64,000 bases of DNA from Oceanirhabdus sp. W0125-5 (lineage in GTDB: Bacteria; Bacillota; Clostridia; Clostridiales; Clostridiaceae). The first letter of the stretch is position 1, and each line of letters begins with the position of its first letter. Shown here piece by piece: positions 9,210 through 18,109 of this stretch. The position numbers were made by a program, and so were the translations under genes. The stretch is from NCBI RefSeq assembly GCF_027938815.1, contig NZ_CP115913.1, positions 186,001 through 250,000 of the forward strand, given 5' to 3'. The notes below the pieces were generated by a model that saw nothing but the letters and a program-made list of their open reading frames with translations, did not search any database and was not told the DNA's origin.

Positions 9210-10142
9210 TTATAATTGAATAGATTGAATCTTTTCCCTATTCATAAATTTATAAGCTAATACTATTCCAACAACTAATACTACAGTACATGCAATTCCA
9301 CCTTCTATTCCAAAACCTCCACCTGAAATAAACTGTGAACCTGTGTGATTAAACTTTAATAATGTACCGCCTACAACAGGGTTACCACTTACTTCTATTC
9401 CAAATATATTTCCCTGTGCCCAGTTCCAAGCAGAGTGAATTCCCATCACTCCCCATATTGAACCTTCTTTTAGCGCATATACAGCAGCAAAAACACCAAA
9501 TAAGATTAGGTTTATCATAGGTAACACTCCTACATTGTTATTACCTAGATGCAGCAACCCAAAAAATGAAGAAGATATTATTACTCCTAGTATCACATTA
9601 TATCTTGCTCCAATCACAGGTAAAAGCCATCCTCTTGTTATTATCTCCTCTGTTCCCCCCTGAATTATCCATCCTATAAGAATTAAGAAGACTGGACCAA
9701 TTGCAGCAGCTCCAATTGCTACATCAGTTGAAGTTGTTGTAGGTTTCATAGCACCTGTAACATAACATATTAAAACAGATATAGCCATCATAGCAATTCC
9801 AATAAAGAACCCTTTAATATAGTTCTTACCTGCATTCTCTTTATAAAAACCAAGTGTTCTAACTTTTCTTTTCTGAGCTAATTTAACAAATAACATAAAT
9901 ACTACTGTCATTCCACCAAACACAAAAACTAACTGCAACAACATATTCCCAGTCATCCCTACATAGGTAGGAATAACAGATTTTATTCCAGCAATAACTA
10001 ATACCCCAATAAAAGCACCAGCTTGCATTAATACATAAGCCAGTATCACTATTGCTATTAATATCAATGCTGAAATAAATGGATTATGTTTCTTTTTTTC
10101 ACTTCTAAACCCTTCAATCAATCTTGATTGAACTTCTTTCAT
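9210..10142 (-). CDS. CPBP family intramembrane metalloprotease
   Basis: This 310-residue polytopic membrane protein carries the three glutamate/histidine motifs of CAAX-processing/bacteriocin-immunity (CPBP, Abi) proteases: EEIITR, FGLLH and HSAWNW, in that order within the C-terminal half. Family members cleave within membranes or confer bacteriocin self-immunity. No prenyl-protein or bacteriocin gene is next to it, so its substrate is unknown. The start is supported by AGAGGTGATAAT. Confidence 0.9.
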   Translation of the reverse strand: MKEVQSRLIEGFRSEKKKHNPFISALILIAIVILAYVLMQAGAFIGVLVIAGIKSVIPTYVGMTGNMLLQLVFVFGGMTVVFMLFVKLAQKRKVRTLGFYKENAGKNYIKGFFIGIAMMAISVLICYVTGAMKPTTTSTDVAIGAAAIGPVFLILIGWIIQGGTEEIITRGWLLPVIGARYNVILGVIISSSFFGLLHLGNNNVGVLPMINLILFGVFAAVYALKEGSIWGVMGIHSAWNWAQGNIFGIEVSGNPVVGGTLLKFNHTGSQFISGGGFGIEGGIACTVVLVVGIVLAYKFMNREKIQSIQL

Positions 10143-10230
10143 ATTATCACCTCTTATGTTTTATTTTCACTATACATATTTTAACACTTTTTCATACTAA
10201 AAATCACCATATTTAATTAAATATATAGGA

Positions 10231-10267
10231 AAAAAATGTATGCGAACCTGGTACGCATACATTTTTT
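10231..10267 (-). terminator. Terminator of the ComEC-like lipoprotein gene
   Basis: AAAAAATGTATGCG (10231-10244) and CGCATACATTTTTT (10254-10267) form a 14-bp stem; read on the minus strand it ends in a T-run. Confidence 0.8.
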
Positions 10268-10272
10268 CCCTT

Positions 10273-11496
10273 TTAAAATTCACTTATAAGCTCTCCATCC
10301 GAATTGAATAATTTCCCTGGATCTTCTGCTGAATTACTCCACATATTTTTCTTTCCCCACTCTATATCACCTTTTTCATCTCCACTAGATATAGAAATAA
10401 TTTCGCCTGGTTCAATGGCTACTTCTGGGAATATAAATTCCTGATTTCCTTTTACTGAAAGAAGTCTATATCCTTTCAAATTAACTTTTCTATTTCCATT
10501 GTTTTTAATATACACAAGTTCCTTGACTTTATCTATCTTTTCAATGGTTATCCTCTGAGTCTCTTCATCTTCATCATTCTCTTCTTCATTAGAACTATTA
10601 TTATCCCTTTCATTGATAACTCCACTCTTAGAAACAAATTCAATACTTTCTCCATCACTCAAGCATACAATTGTGCCCAATTCATCTGTTCTTAACATCT
10701 TTATTCCCTGTTTATTAAATCTCTCAATTATTTCTTTATGTGGATGTCCATAATCATTATCTTTCCCACAACTAATAATGGCATATTTAGGCTTTACCTT
10801 TTTTAAGAACTCTATACTGCTAGAACTACTGCTTCCATGATGTCCTGCTTTTAATACATCACTTCTTAGTTCTAATCCTGTATGGATTATTTCTTCTTCA
10901 CTATGAGCCTCTGCATCACCAGTAAATAAAAAGCTTCTTTGTTTGTATTCAAATCTTATAACTATAGAATAATCATTCATGTCCTTGTATTCTGTACTGT
11001 TTGGAGCTAATACTGTAAATTTACCTTCTCCTAATTCAAAAACCTCTCCAATTTTAGGTGTTGTAAATTTCAATCCTTTTTTCTTTGTTTGTGTTACTAC
11101 ATCTTTAAAAGTCTTAGTTGTATGAGTTACCTTCGGCATTAATACTTTTCCAATCTCAAATTCCTCAATTACTGCATCTAAAGATCCAATATGGTCCTCA
11201 TGTGGATGTGTTCCTATAACATATTCTAACCTCTTAATCCCATTATTCTTTAAATAAGATAATAATACTTCTTTATCATCATTATTTCCTGCATCAATAA
11301 GCATGTTATTTCCTTCTTGCTCAATAAGTATAGCATCTGCCTGACCAACATCAATATAATGTATCTTTAACTTCCCTTCAATATTTGATCCCTCAATACT
11401 TTTATCTACACTGCTTACTTCTTGCAGCTTACACCCTCCTAAAAACAGCATAAGCATACTAACAAGTATTACGAGATATCCCTTAAAATTCCTCAT
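10273..11496 (-). CDS. Lipoprotein with ComEC-like metallo-beta-lactamase domain and lamin-tail domain
   Basis: The 407-residue protein starts with a lipoprotein signal (LVSMLMLFLGGCKLQ, lipobox Cys). The metallo-beta-lactamase fold shows THPHEDHIG, TGDAEAHSEEE and LKAGHHGSSSSSS, the pattern of the soluble C-terminal part of ComEC/Rec2. A Glu/Asp/Asn-rich linker leads to a C-terminal lamin-tail-like domain (ITIEKIDKVKELVYIKNNGN onward). It is thus a surface-tethered hydrolase, possibly a nuclease or phosphodiesterase. It lacks the membrane channel of true ComEC. It lies 39 bp downstream of hprK on the same strand. Confidence 0.85.
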   Translation of the reverse strand: MRNFKGYLVILVSMLMLFLGGCKLQEVSSVDKSIEGSNIEGKLKIHYIDVGQADAILIEQEGNNMLIDAGNNDDKEVLLSYLKNNGIKRLEYVIGTHPHEDHIGSLDAVIEEFEIGKVLMPKVTHTTKTFKDVVTQTKKKGLKFTTPKIGEVFELGEGKFTVLAPNSTEYKDMNDYSIVIRFEYKQRSFLFTGDAEAHSEEEIIHTGLELRSDVLKAGHHGSSSSSSIEFLKKVKPKYAIISCGKDNDYGHPHKEIIERFNKQGIKMLRTDELGTIVCLSDGESIEFVSKSGVINERDNNSSNEEENDEDEETQRITIEKIDKVKELVYIKNNGNRKVNLKGYRLLSVKGNQEFIFPEVAIEPGEIISISSGDEKGDIEWGKKNMWSNSAEDPGKLFNSDGELISEF

Positions 11497-11535
11497 TCAT
11501 TTCCCTCCACTAATATTGTTATGTACTACATTAAT

Positions 11536-12441
11536 TTATCTAGTTTCCATCATTCTTCTCTCAATCTTATCAATTGGAGATTCTTCTCCCATCACTTTGT
11601 ACCTGTGATTTACCGCTGCTGTTTCTATAATAACTGCAAGGTTTCTTCCTGGCATAACAGGAAGAACTATTTTTCTTTTCTTAACTCCCAAGATATCCAT
11701 ATAGTCATCACTGCTGCCAAGTCTATCATAGTTCTTACCCTCTTGCCATTTTTCAAGTTGAATAACAAAGTCAATATATTTCTCTTTTCTTATTGAGCTT
11801 AGTCCATATAAAGATGGAACATCAATTATCCCCAGTCCCCTAACTTCAATCATACCCTCTGTTATATATGGGCTTCTCCCTAATAAATGTTGATCGATAT
11901 TTTTTATATTAACAGCATCATCAGTTACTAATCTGTGTCCTCTCTTTATTAGCTCAAGAGCAGTCTCACTCTTACCGATACCACTCTCTCCTACAATTAA
12001 TATTCCAAGTCCATAAATATCGCACAGTACTCCATGAACCATAGTCTCCTCTGCTAATTCTCTATCAAGATAGTTCATTATAATTGATATTATTCTTGTT
12101 GTGAGCTTTTTAGTTCTAACAATCCATATTTTTTTTTCTTCTGCAAGCTTAATTATCTCTTCACTAGGATATAAATCTCTAGAGAACACCAAACAAGGCA
12201 TATCGAAGCTAAAATAGTGTTTAAGTCTTTCATCCCTTTCTAACGGTTCAAGCTGCTCTAAATAGCTCATTTCAGCCTTTCCTAAAACTTGAATTCTTTC
12301 ATGAGCAAAATAATCAAAAAATCCAGATAACTGTAATCCAGGTCTATTAATATTACTTATAGTTACCTTTTTCTCCTCGTCACCTTTAACAATCACATCT
12401 AATTTCAAATCTTCAATAACCTTTGTTATATGTATAAACAT
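11536..12441 (-). CDS. hprK: HPr kinase/phosphorylase
   Basis: This is a 301-residue bifunctional enzyme that phosphorylates and dephosphorylates Ser46 of HPr and so controls CcpA-dependent carbon catabolite repression. Diagnostic features are the Walker A loop GESGIGKSETALELIKRGH, the VTDDAV segment, the signature MIEVRGLGIIDV and the C-terminal motif VMPGRNLAVIIETAAVNHR. The length fits the family (about 310). The start is preceded by GGAGTGA. No ptsH lies nearby. Confidence 0.96.
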   Translation of the reverse strand: MFIHITKVIEDLKLDVIVKGDEEKKVTISNINRPGLQLSGFFDYFAHERIQVLGKAEMSYLEQLEPLERDERLKHYFSFDMPCLVFSRDLYPSEEIIKLAEEKKIWIVRTKKLTTRIISIIMNYLDRELAEETMVHGVLCDIYGLGILIVGESGIGKSETALELIKRGHRLVTDDAVNIKNIDQHLLGRSPYITEGMIEVRGLGIIDVPSLYGLSSIRKEKYIDFVIQLEKWQEGKNYDRLGSSDDYMDILGVKKRKIVLPVMPGRNLAVIIETAAVNHRYKVMGEESPIDKIERRMMETR

Positions 12442-12716
12442 TCTGAGTCACTCCTTTTCATTGGTTTTAATCTACATTCTATATAATCATATACTTTATA
12501 TTTATTATAAACCTTTTAAGTTTATATTACATATTTCTTATAATAGCATAAATCCGATATTTAATGAAAATCTACAAGAACAATACCTATTTTAAATAGA
12601 CAAGTCTAAAATGTACTAAATTAAGAAATTTTGACTTTAATGCTTGTTTACTTCTAGTAATAAAAGGACTAAGATACTATAGTCGTAAAAAATTAATGGA
12701 CAAGGAAGTGATAAAA

Positions 12717-13916
12717 TTGAATGCTTTTGTAAGTATGGGAATTGCTCTAATCGTTGGAATTGCCTTTGGTAAACTTATGGGAAAATTTAAAATACCATCA
12801 GTTGCTGGTTATATATTAGCAGGGTTACTTATTGGTGTTTCAGGATTACATATAATCGATAATAATTTAGAATTACAACTTTCTTTTTTAAGTGATTTAG
12901 CTTTAGGAATTATTGCTTTTAATATTGGAAGTGAGCTTGAAATTTCTGTCATAAAAAAATTAGGAAAATCAATATTTTTAATTGCTATATGTGAAGCTCT
13001 AGGTGCTTTTATCTTGGTTACAGGTGTTTCATTACTTCTAACTCATAAAATAGCACTATCATTAATACTCGGAGCTGTAGCATCTGCCACAGCCCCAGCA
13101 GCAACAGTTATGGTTCTAAAGGAATATAAATCTTCAGGCCCCTTGACCAGTACCCTTTTAGGAGTTGTTGCAGTAGATGACGCCATATGTCTTATGATAT
13201 ATTCAGTTGCTTCAGCTATTGCCAAGGTTTTTATAAAACATGAACCATTAACATTTTATAAAGTAGTTATAGCTCCATTATTTGAGATAACGCTATCTGT
13301 TGCAGTTGGTGCAGCTCTTGGAATTTTATTGACTTATTTATTAAATAAATCTAGAAACAAAGATGAAATTCTTATTTTTTCATCTGGAACAATTTTATTA
13401 CTTATTGGAGTTTGTTCTGTATTCCATCTGTCATCTTTATTATGTGCTATGACATTGGGATTTATGGTAACTAATATATCAAACAAAAGCAGAAAAACCT
13501 TCTCAGTTCTTGAGAAATTTTCACCTCCATTAATAGCAGGTTTCTTTGTTCTTGCTGGAGCTAGATTAGACTTGTCTATGATACCTCAAATTGGTATACT
13601 TGGTTTAGCGTATTTAATATTTAGATTAATGGGTAAACTTTTAGGTGCAAACCTTGGTGGACATCTTGCTAAGGTATCATCCAAAGTAAGAAATAATATT
13701 GGATTAGGCTTATTCTCTCAAATAGGTGTAGCTGTAGGTTTAGCTATAATTGTAAGTAATGAATTTAGTGGTACAACCCTAGGAAGTACAGTTATGACAA
13801 TATTATTAGCCACAACTGTTGTTACTGAAATAATTGGACCTATTTGTACTAAACGTGCTATTACCAATGCAGGAGAAATACCAAACATGGTTATACCCAA
13901 AAAAAATATTGCTTAA
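12717..13916 (+). CDS. Cation/proton antiporter, CPA2 (KefB/NapA-like) family
   Basis: With a TTG start at 12717 (behind AAGGAAGTGA) the protein has 399 residues, exactly the length of the paralogue at 39142-40341; an ATG 21 nt upstream has no ribosome binding site. It shows about 12 membrane helices, the ASATAPAATVMV unwound-helix motif and VAVDDAICLMIY, where the Asp pair is the ion-binding site in NapA/KefB-type exchangers. It exchanges Na+ or K+ for protons. The next gene encodes a PII-like protein and starts 15 bp later, so the pair is probably translated and regulated together. Confidence 0.9.
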   Translation: MNAFVSMGIALIVGIAFGKLMGKFKIPSVAGYILAGLLIGVSGLHIIDNNLELQLSFLSDLALGIIAFNIGSELEISVIKKLGKSIFLIAICEALGAFILVTGVSLLLTHKIALSLILGAVASATAPAATVMVLKEYKSSGPLTSTLLGVVAVDDAICLMIYSVASAIAKVFIKHEPLTFYKVVIAPLFEITLSVAVGAALGILLTYLLNKSRNKDEILIFSSGTILLLIGVCSVFHLSSLLCAMTLGFMVTNISNKSRKTFSVLEKFSPPLIAGFFVLAGARLDLSMIPQIGILGLAYLIFRLMGKLLGANLGGHLAKVSSKVRNNIGLGLFSQIGVAVGLAIIVSNEFSGTTLGSTVMTILLATTVVTEIIGPICTKRAITNAGEIPNMVIPKKNIA

Positions 13917-13931
13917 TAGGAGATGATATTA

Positions 13932-14279
13932 ATGTATTCTGTTTTTATAATACTTAATAAATTATGTAAGCTAGATGATATACTTAAAGTATTCTATGAT
14001 AATGGATGTGGAGCAACAACAGTAAATAGTGAAGGTCTTGCCCACACTCTATGCAGCCACAATAATAGTATTCCATTATTCGCAGGTTTAAGATCGCTAT
14101 TCCAAGATGATGATCCTCATAATGTAACAATAATGAGCGTCATAGAAGAAGAGAAAAAACTACGTGCCATAGTTGATACACTAAAACCAGAATTTGAAAA
14201 AAATAGACTTGGGATTTTGTTTGTAACACCTGTTCTTGAGAGTTATGGAGTTCATAATAAAGAATACGAGAACTACTAA
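13932..14279 (+). CDS. PII-like signalling protein paired with the antiporter
   Basis: The protein has 115 residues. The start at 13932 follows AGGAG at good spacing; an ATG 9 nt upstream overlaps that site. It has the small ferredoxin-like layout of PII/CutA-type trimers (beta strand FIILNK, helix with LDDILKVFYDNGCGATTVNS, later strand NVTIMSVIEEE and the LGILFVTPVLESYG tail). PII-like proteins bind nucleotides and gate transporters. Here the 15-bp spacing suggests it senses a nucleotide and controls the preceding antiporter. The ligand is unknown and the assignment rests on fold-like pattern and context. Confidence 0.65.
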   Translation: MYSVFIILNKLCKLDDILKVFYDNGCGATTVNSEGLAHTLCSHNNSIPLFAGLRSLFQDDDPHNVTIMSVIEEEKKLRAIVDTLKPEFEKNRLGILFVTPVLESYGVHNKEYENY

Positions 14280-14284
14280 CACAA

Positions 14285-14427
14285 ATTGAAAATTGAAAAT
14301 GGACAACGGAAAACGATGGATGCTTCTGACCTTGGTCAGAAGCTATATTTTTATTGTTCTTTGGAACAACACACGTTTACTCATTTTATCCTAGGATAAA
14401 ATATTATATTTAAACTACAATGTTTGA
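14285..14427 (+). repeat. Dispersed palindromic element, copy R1 (left part)
   Basis: This is the left half of the element described at R6/R4. It has short tandem units resembling ATTGAAA/ACAACGG, then the hairpin GCTTCTGAC-cttg-GTCAGAAGC (14324-14345), the arm GTTTACTC (14377-14384) and one inner hairpin. It stops at 14427 without the closing arm. The last 31 nt (14397-14427) recur with 2 differences at 16552-16582. Confidence 0.75.
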
Positions 14428-14558
14428 TTTTAAATATATTTATGTAATTATTAACGGTTTCTTATTGCATGATACTCTTTTTTATGACGTAATTAATTAC
14501 CTATTACTTGTCTATTATTTCGCAACATTAGAAAATTGTGCAATAAATTTCATACAGT

Positions 14559-15053
14559 TTATATATACTTTCTCATATGTAAAACTATTGTTGTATCTTC
14601 CTGCAATTCAGGTTTGGAAATAACCTGATAGCCCTGACTAATCCAAAAATCAATTCCTTTAGTATTATTTTCTTGAACAGAAATATAAACACTTGAAATT
14701 TTATGTTCCTTCTTTAACCATTCCTCTATAACCTTAATAACCGCTTTCCCAATATTCATATTTCTATATTCCTGTTTTATCATTATAAGGTTTATATATG
14801 CACAGTCCTGTTGTTTTTTATACATGCTAGGTATAAAATCAATAATTCCTACTACATGATTATTACAACATATAGTGCAGTAATAACCTCCATTACGTTC
14901 TGAATATTCTATATCACTTAAAACCATTTCTCTTGTGGCATTAGGTTGTGGACCTAAAGATAGGAAATCTTCATTTCTTTTATATACATTATAAACACTA
15001 TCAAAGCCATGTGCATGAAAATCTTGAATTCTTATATTATCCTTAATAATCAT
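14559..15053 (-). CDS. GNAT family N-acetyltransferase
   Basis: The 164-residue protein has the GNAT fold order. A central VVGIIDFIP strand is followed by INLIMIKQEYRNMNIGKAVI, which holds the acetyl-CoA-binding pyrophosphate loop in the relaxed form Q/R-x-x-N-x-G-K/A. Its C-terminal part, VYISVQENNTKGIDFWISQG, is also typical. The acceptor is unknown. It lies within the segment bounded by repeat copies R1 and R2, which also holds a kinase-like gene of foreign base composition. Confidence 0.8.
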   Translation of the reverse strand: MIIKDNIRIQDFHAHGFDSVYNVYKRNEDFLSLGPQPNATREMVLSDIEYSERNGGYYCTICCNNHVVGIIDFIPSMYKKQQDCAYINLIMIKQEYRNMNIGKAVIKVIEEWLKKEHKISSVYISVQENNTKGIDFWISQGYQVISKPELQEDTTIVLHMRKYI

Positions 15054-15125
15054 ATTTTTACCATCCCCACGTTATTAATGTATCTTATCTAACTATTCTG
15101 TAATTCTAACTATAAACTCTTTAAT

Positions 15126-15362
15126 TCATAAAACAAACATTTTGATTCCTTCTGCTAAAAGACTATTTAATTCTTCAGGATTATTGAGATACTTCTCTGA
15201 ATATGCCATTTCACCAATAGCCTTTGTCATAAGAAGATAATCATATCTTTAATATATCTATGAATTTTATTTGAAATATAATTATGTCCTATTGTATCTC
15301 CCTTAATATAAAAAAACTTTTACTTCAAATTTTTATTCAATATCAGAATACTGTTTCTTCAT
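15126..15362 (-). pseudogene. Decayed small gene, frame disrupted at least twice
   Basis: On the minus strand an ATG at 15362 opens a reading frame (MKKQYSDIE) that is broken by a stop. The sense then continues in shifted frames: KGDTIGHNYISNKIHRYIKD, next MTKAIGEMAYSEKYLNNPEE, then LNSLLAEGIKMFVL, ending at 15126. Together this would give a helical protein of about 80 residues. I cannot name the family. It lies just downstream of the phosphotransferase-like gene on the same strand. Confidence 0.4.
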
Positions 15363-15375
15363 AACATAATGCTAC

Positions 15376-16341
15376 CTAGGAACATAATAAAGATTCTATC
15401 TCAAACCAGTGTTCCGTCAACCAAAGCATTTCATCTTTAAAACGCTTTGGAATTTCATCACATTCTCTAAAAAATTCCGGCCGTATCCACCATGGTGTTT
15501 CAATGCACCACGAAAGCCTCAAAGCGTCAGCTATATTAGTCAATGTTAACTCTGAATGCTGTGAATATCCTTCAAGGAAACCGCCTACCTTTTCCACATT
15601 CATTATATTGCCTTCCAACGCAAAAGACAGTATCGCTCTTCCTATATCATGCCAAATATAGCTGTAACAATTACGGTCAAAATCAACGACAGCAGATACA
15701 CCATCCACATGGAACAGGATATTGCCGGGTTGAATATCCTCATGAGCGAGTCCTTTAGGAAACTTATCAAAAAATTCGGTGCTAAGCTGCTTCAAAATCG
15801 GCTCCATCGCAAGCAAAGCTTTCCTATATTCAACATTAGCATCCGGCGCGCATTTCATCATACGGGAGTTAAAGTTTTCCCATAATAAATCCATCGTATA
15901 ACCTCCAAAATTGGGTAGGCTCTTGACTGAAGGCTCCTGTAATTCTGAAAACGCTTTATGCATTACAGCACAAGCGCTGCCCAGACTTCGCATTTGTGTT
16001 ATTGTGATTGTGTCGGGGTTTTCTGTCTTTCCTGAGCAAAAATCCATGACCATATAGGCTGTTTCGTCATCCAACCAACGAATTACACGGTCTCCGTACT
16101 GCCAGAGAAATGGACAAGGAACGCCTTTTTTTTCAAGGATAATCTGCCGCTGCAATGCGGACTCGATTCTCTCAATGCGTTCTCTGCTATACCGCTTAGT
16201 GCTGTATTGTTTGACCAAAAGCTCACCCTTTTCAGTGGAAACCTTCCATTTCAGATTCAATAATCCACCTGTTACTGGAGTAATTTGGTTACAAATTAGC
16301 CCATAACTATTTTTCAAATCAGCTATAATACTGTCCTTCAT
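15376..16341 (-). CDS. Aminoglycoside phosphotransferase-like (APH fold) kinase
   Basis: This 321-residue protein of the APH/choline kinase fold has an N-lobe Lys in GELLVKQY, the catalytic loop GLAHEDIQPGNILF (Brenner motif HxDxxxxN with Asp as base) and the metal-binding DFD in SAVVDFDRN. Members phosphorylate antibiotics, sugars or amino alcohols; the substrate is not evident. The start is backed by AAGGGGGC. Base composition differs sharply from its neighbours (30 G+C of 60 in 16141-16200). Together with its position between repeat copies R1 and R2, this suggests recent acquisition. Confidence 0.85.
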   Translation of the reverse strand: MKDSIIADLKNSYGLICNQITPVTGGLLNLKWKVSTEKGELLVKQYSTKRYSRERIERIESALQRQIILEKKGVPCPFLWQYGDRVIRWLDDETAYMVMDFCSGKTENPDTITITQMRSLGSACAVMHKAFSELQEPSVKSLPNFGGYTMDLLWENFNSRMMKCAPDANVEYRKALLAMEPILKQLSTEFFDKFPKGLAHEDIQPGNILFHVDGVSAVVDFDRNCYSYIWHDIGRAILSFALEGNIMNVEKVGGFLEGYSQHSELTLTNIADALRLSWCIETPWWIRPEFFRECDEIPKRFKDEMLWLTEHWFEIESLLCS

Positions 16342-16550
16342 ATAATAGCCCCCTTAATTAATATAAGAATCTTTAGTACACATTTAATAACTATTACGTT
16401 ACTAGTGCTAAATTTCTATTGCTGCACAAAACAAATATTTTTGCACAGCAATTGTTTTATATTTTTAATTATACATAATTTTAATTTTCTTTTAAAATAA
16501 TTACATTTGCGATGTATATATAACATCAACATCATACTTAAACATACCCA

Positions 16551-16704
16551 AGATAAAGTATTGTATTTAAACTACAATGTTTCATTTCAAATGAAACGAG
16601 TAAACCTCTATTGTCCAAGGACCCATAAGATTAAAATTTCTCGGAGAGAAATGTCCTTCATTATCCATTCTACATTATCCATTCTACATTATCCATTCTA
16701 CATT
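16551..16704 (+). repeat. Dispersed palindromic element, copy R2 (right part)
   Basis: This is the right half of the element. It starts with the 31-nt segment shared with R1, then TTTCATttcaaATGAAA, the closing arm GAGTAAAC (16598-16605), the TTTCTCggaGAGAAA hairpin and a tandem of three 14-nt units (TTATCCATTCTACA). The opening arm is missing. Its end sequence does not complement R1's end, so the two may come from different copies. Confidence 0.75.
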
Positions 16705-16734
16705 AAAAAATGCCCTCGACAGAGGGCATTTTTT
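16705..16734 (-). terminator. Terminator of the cupin gene
   Basis: AAAAAATGCCCTC (16705-16717) and GAGGGCATTTTTT (16722-16734) form a 13-bp stem with a 4-nt loop, immediately after the minus-strand stop at 16736. Confidence 0.85.
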
Positions 16735-16735
16735 C

Positions 16736-17083
16736 TTAAGCGTGGCCTTTCTTAGGCACTATACAAATAAATTCTAAAGTTTCATCTCCAGTATTTTGGA
16801 ACTGATGAAGTGCATTTGAAGGAACATAAGCATATGAACCAGCTTCAATAACCTTATCTTCTCCATTTAAATGTAATAGCCCTTTACCTTTAATTATATA
16901 ATTTATGTGTGGCCAATCATGAGTATGCCTAGGTGTATATCCACCTGGTTCAACTTCCATAACTCTCATAACATGATCTTCCCACCCTTGCTCTGGACCA
17001 ACTAAAACTTTCATTGCAGCACCTTTAACAGTATCTAAGTTTATTTTTACTGCTTCTAATTCTGATAATTTTCCTACTACCAT
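16736..17083 (-). CDS. Single-domain cupin protein
   Basis: The 115-residue protein starts at the ATG at 17083, behind GAGGTGA; a GTG 9 nt upstream overlaps that site. Cupin motif 1 is seen as GGYTPRHTHDWPHINYIIKG, with HTH/H ligands and GKG. Motif 2 is SYAYVPSNALHQFQN. The remaining strand LEFICIVPKKGHA closes the barrel. Small cupins bind a metal and may be sugar isomerases, dioxygenases or sensors; no specific reaction can be assigned. It is divergent from the superoxide dismutase gene. Confidence 0.85.
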   Translation of the reverse strand: MVVGKLSELEAVKINLDTVKGAAMKVLVGPEQGWEDHVMRVMEVEPGGYTPRHTHDWPHINYIIKGKGLLHLNGEDKVIEAGSYAYVPSNALHQFQNTGDETLEFICIVPKKGHA

Positions 17084-17260
17084 CGCTATCACCTCAATAT
17101 ACTGAATTATTTGAAAACAATTATTAATAGTCTTCTTATGTCTATATTTTATATCAAACTCTCCTCTTATTAAATACTTTATTACAAATATATTTTAAAC
17201 TTACTGCATAAAATAATGTTGAATTAAGTAAAAAACTTTTAATTAAGGAGGACATAAACA

Positions 17261-17863
17261 GTGCCATATACTTTACCAAAATTACCTTATGATTATAATG
17301 CCTTAGAACCTCATATGGATGAAGAAACATTAAGAATTCACCATGATAAACATCACCAGTCATATGTTGATGGTCTCAACAAAGCTATGGAGGCTCTTGA
17401 TAAAGCTAGAAAAAATAGTGATTTTGCAATGATTAAACATTATGAAAGGGAACTAGCATTCCATGGTTCAGGACATATACTACACACTCTATTTTGGGAG
17501 AACTTAACTCCTGCTGGTAAAGATAAACCAAATGGAGATTTATTAAAACAAATCGAGAAAGACTTTGGATCATATGAAGCATTTAAAGCTCAATTCACAC
17601 AAGCAGCTATTGCTGTTGAAGGATCTGGATGGGTAATATTAGTCTATCATCCTATGTTATGTAGATTAGATATACTTCAATGTGAAAAACATCAAAACTT
17701 AACAGTTTGGGGATCTCAACCTATATTAATTTTAGATGTATGGGAACATGCTTATTACTTAAAACATCAAAATAAGAGACCTGAATATATCCAAGATTTT
17801 TGGAAAATATGTAATTGGGATAAAGCAGAAGCAAGATTCACTCATTGCTGTAAATGCCAATAG
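17261..17863 (+). CDS. sodA: Superoxide dismutase, Fe/Mn type
   Basis: This 200-residue enzyme uses a GTG start behind AGGAGGACATAAACA. Metal ligands appear as the first His in HHDKHHQSYVDGLN, a His in HGSGHILHTLFWENL, and Asp/His in LDVWEHAYYLKHQNKRPEYI. It converts superoxide to oxygen and peroxide in the cytoplasm, fitting oxygen defence in an anaerobe. The C-terminus ends in HCCKCQ, an unusual Cys-rich tail. Whether iron or manganese is used cannot be told from sequence. Confidence 0.95.
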   Translation: MPYTLPKLPYDYNALEPHMDEETLRIHHDKHHQSYVDGLNKAMEALDKARKNSDFAMIKHYERELAFHGSGHILHTLFWENLTPAGKDKPNGDLLKQIEKDFGSYEAFKAQFTQAAIAVEGSGWVILVYHPMLCRLDILQCEKHQNLTVWGSQPILILDVWEHAYYLKHQNKRPEYIQDFWKICNWDKAEARFTHCCKCQ

Positions 17864-17875
17864 ACTTTGAAAAGA

Positions 17876-18100
17876 AGTTGACAGTTGACAACGGACAACG
17901 GACAACGATGTATGGTTCTGACTAAGGTCAGAACCTACATTGTATTCTTCTTTAGGACAAGAAGGCTTTACTCATTTTATCTTATATAAAATATTGTATT
18001 TTAACTCCAATATTTCATATAGAATGAAACAAGTAAACCCTTTATATCCAAAGAAAGATAAGATTATAATTTTTCGAAGAGAAATGTCATTTTCAAAATA
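17876..18100 (+). repeat. Dispersed palindromic element, copy R3 (full length)
   Basis: It starts with tandem GTTGACA and ACGGACA units. Hairpin H1 is GGTTCTGAC-taag-GTCAGAACC (17914-17935). The opening arm TTTACTC encloses three small hairpins and closes at AGTAAAC, and a TTTTTCgaaGAGAAA-like hairpin follows. It lies between the converging sodA and AraC-family genes. H1 differs from R1 and R6 by paired, compensating changes. Confidence 0.8.
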
Positions 18101-18109
18101 TTAAAACTA

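Noticed and set aside
15376..16341. Aminoglycoside resistance gene
   Set aside because: The APH fold is clear, but many family members act on sugars, amino alcohols or unknown substrates, so a resistance role is not claimed.
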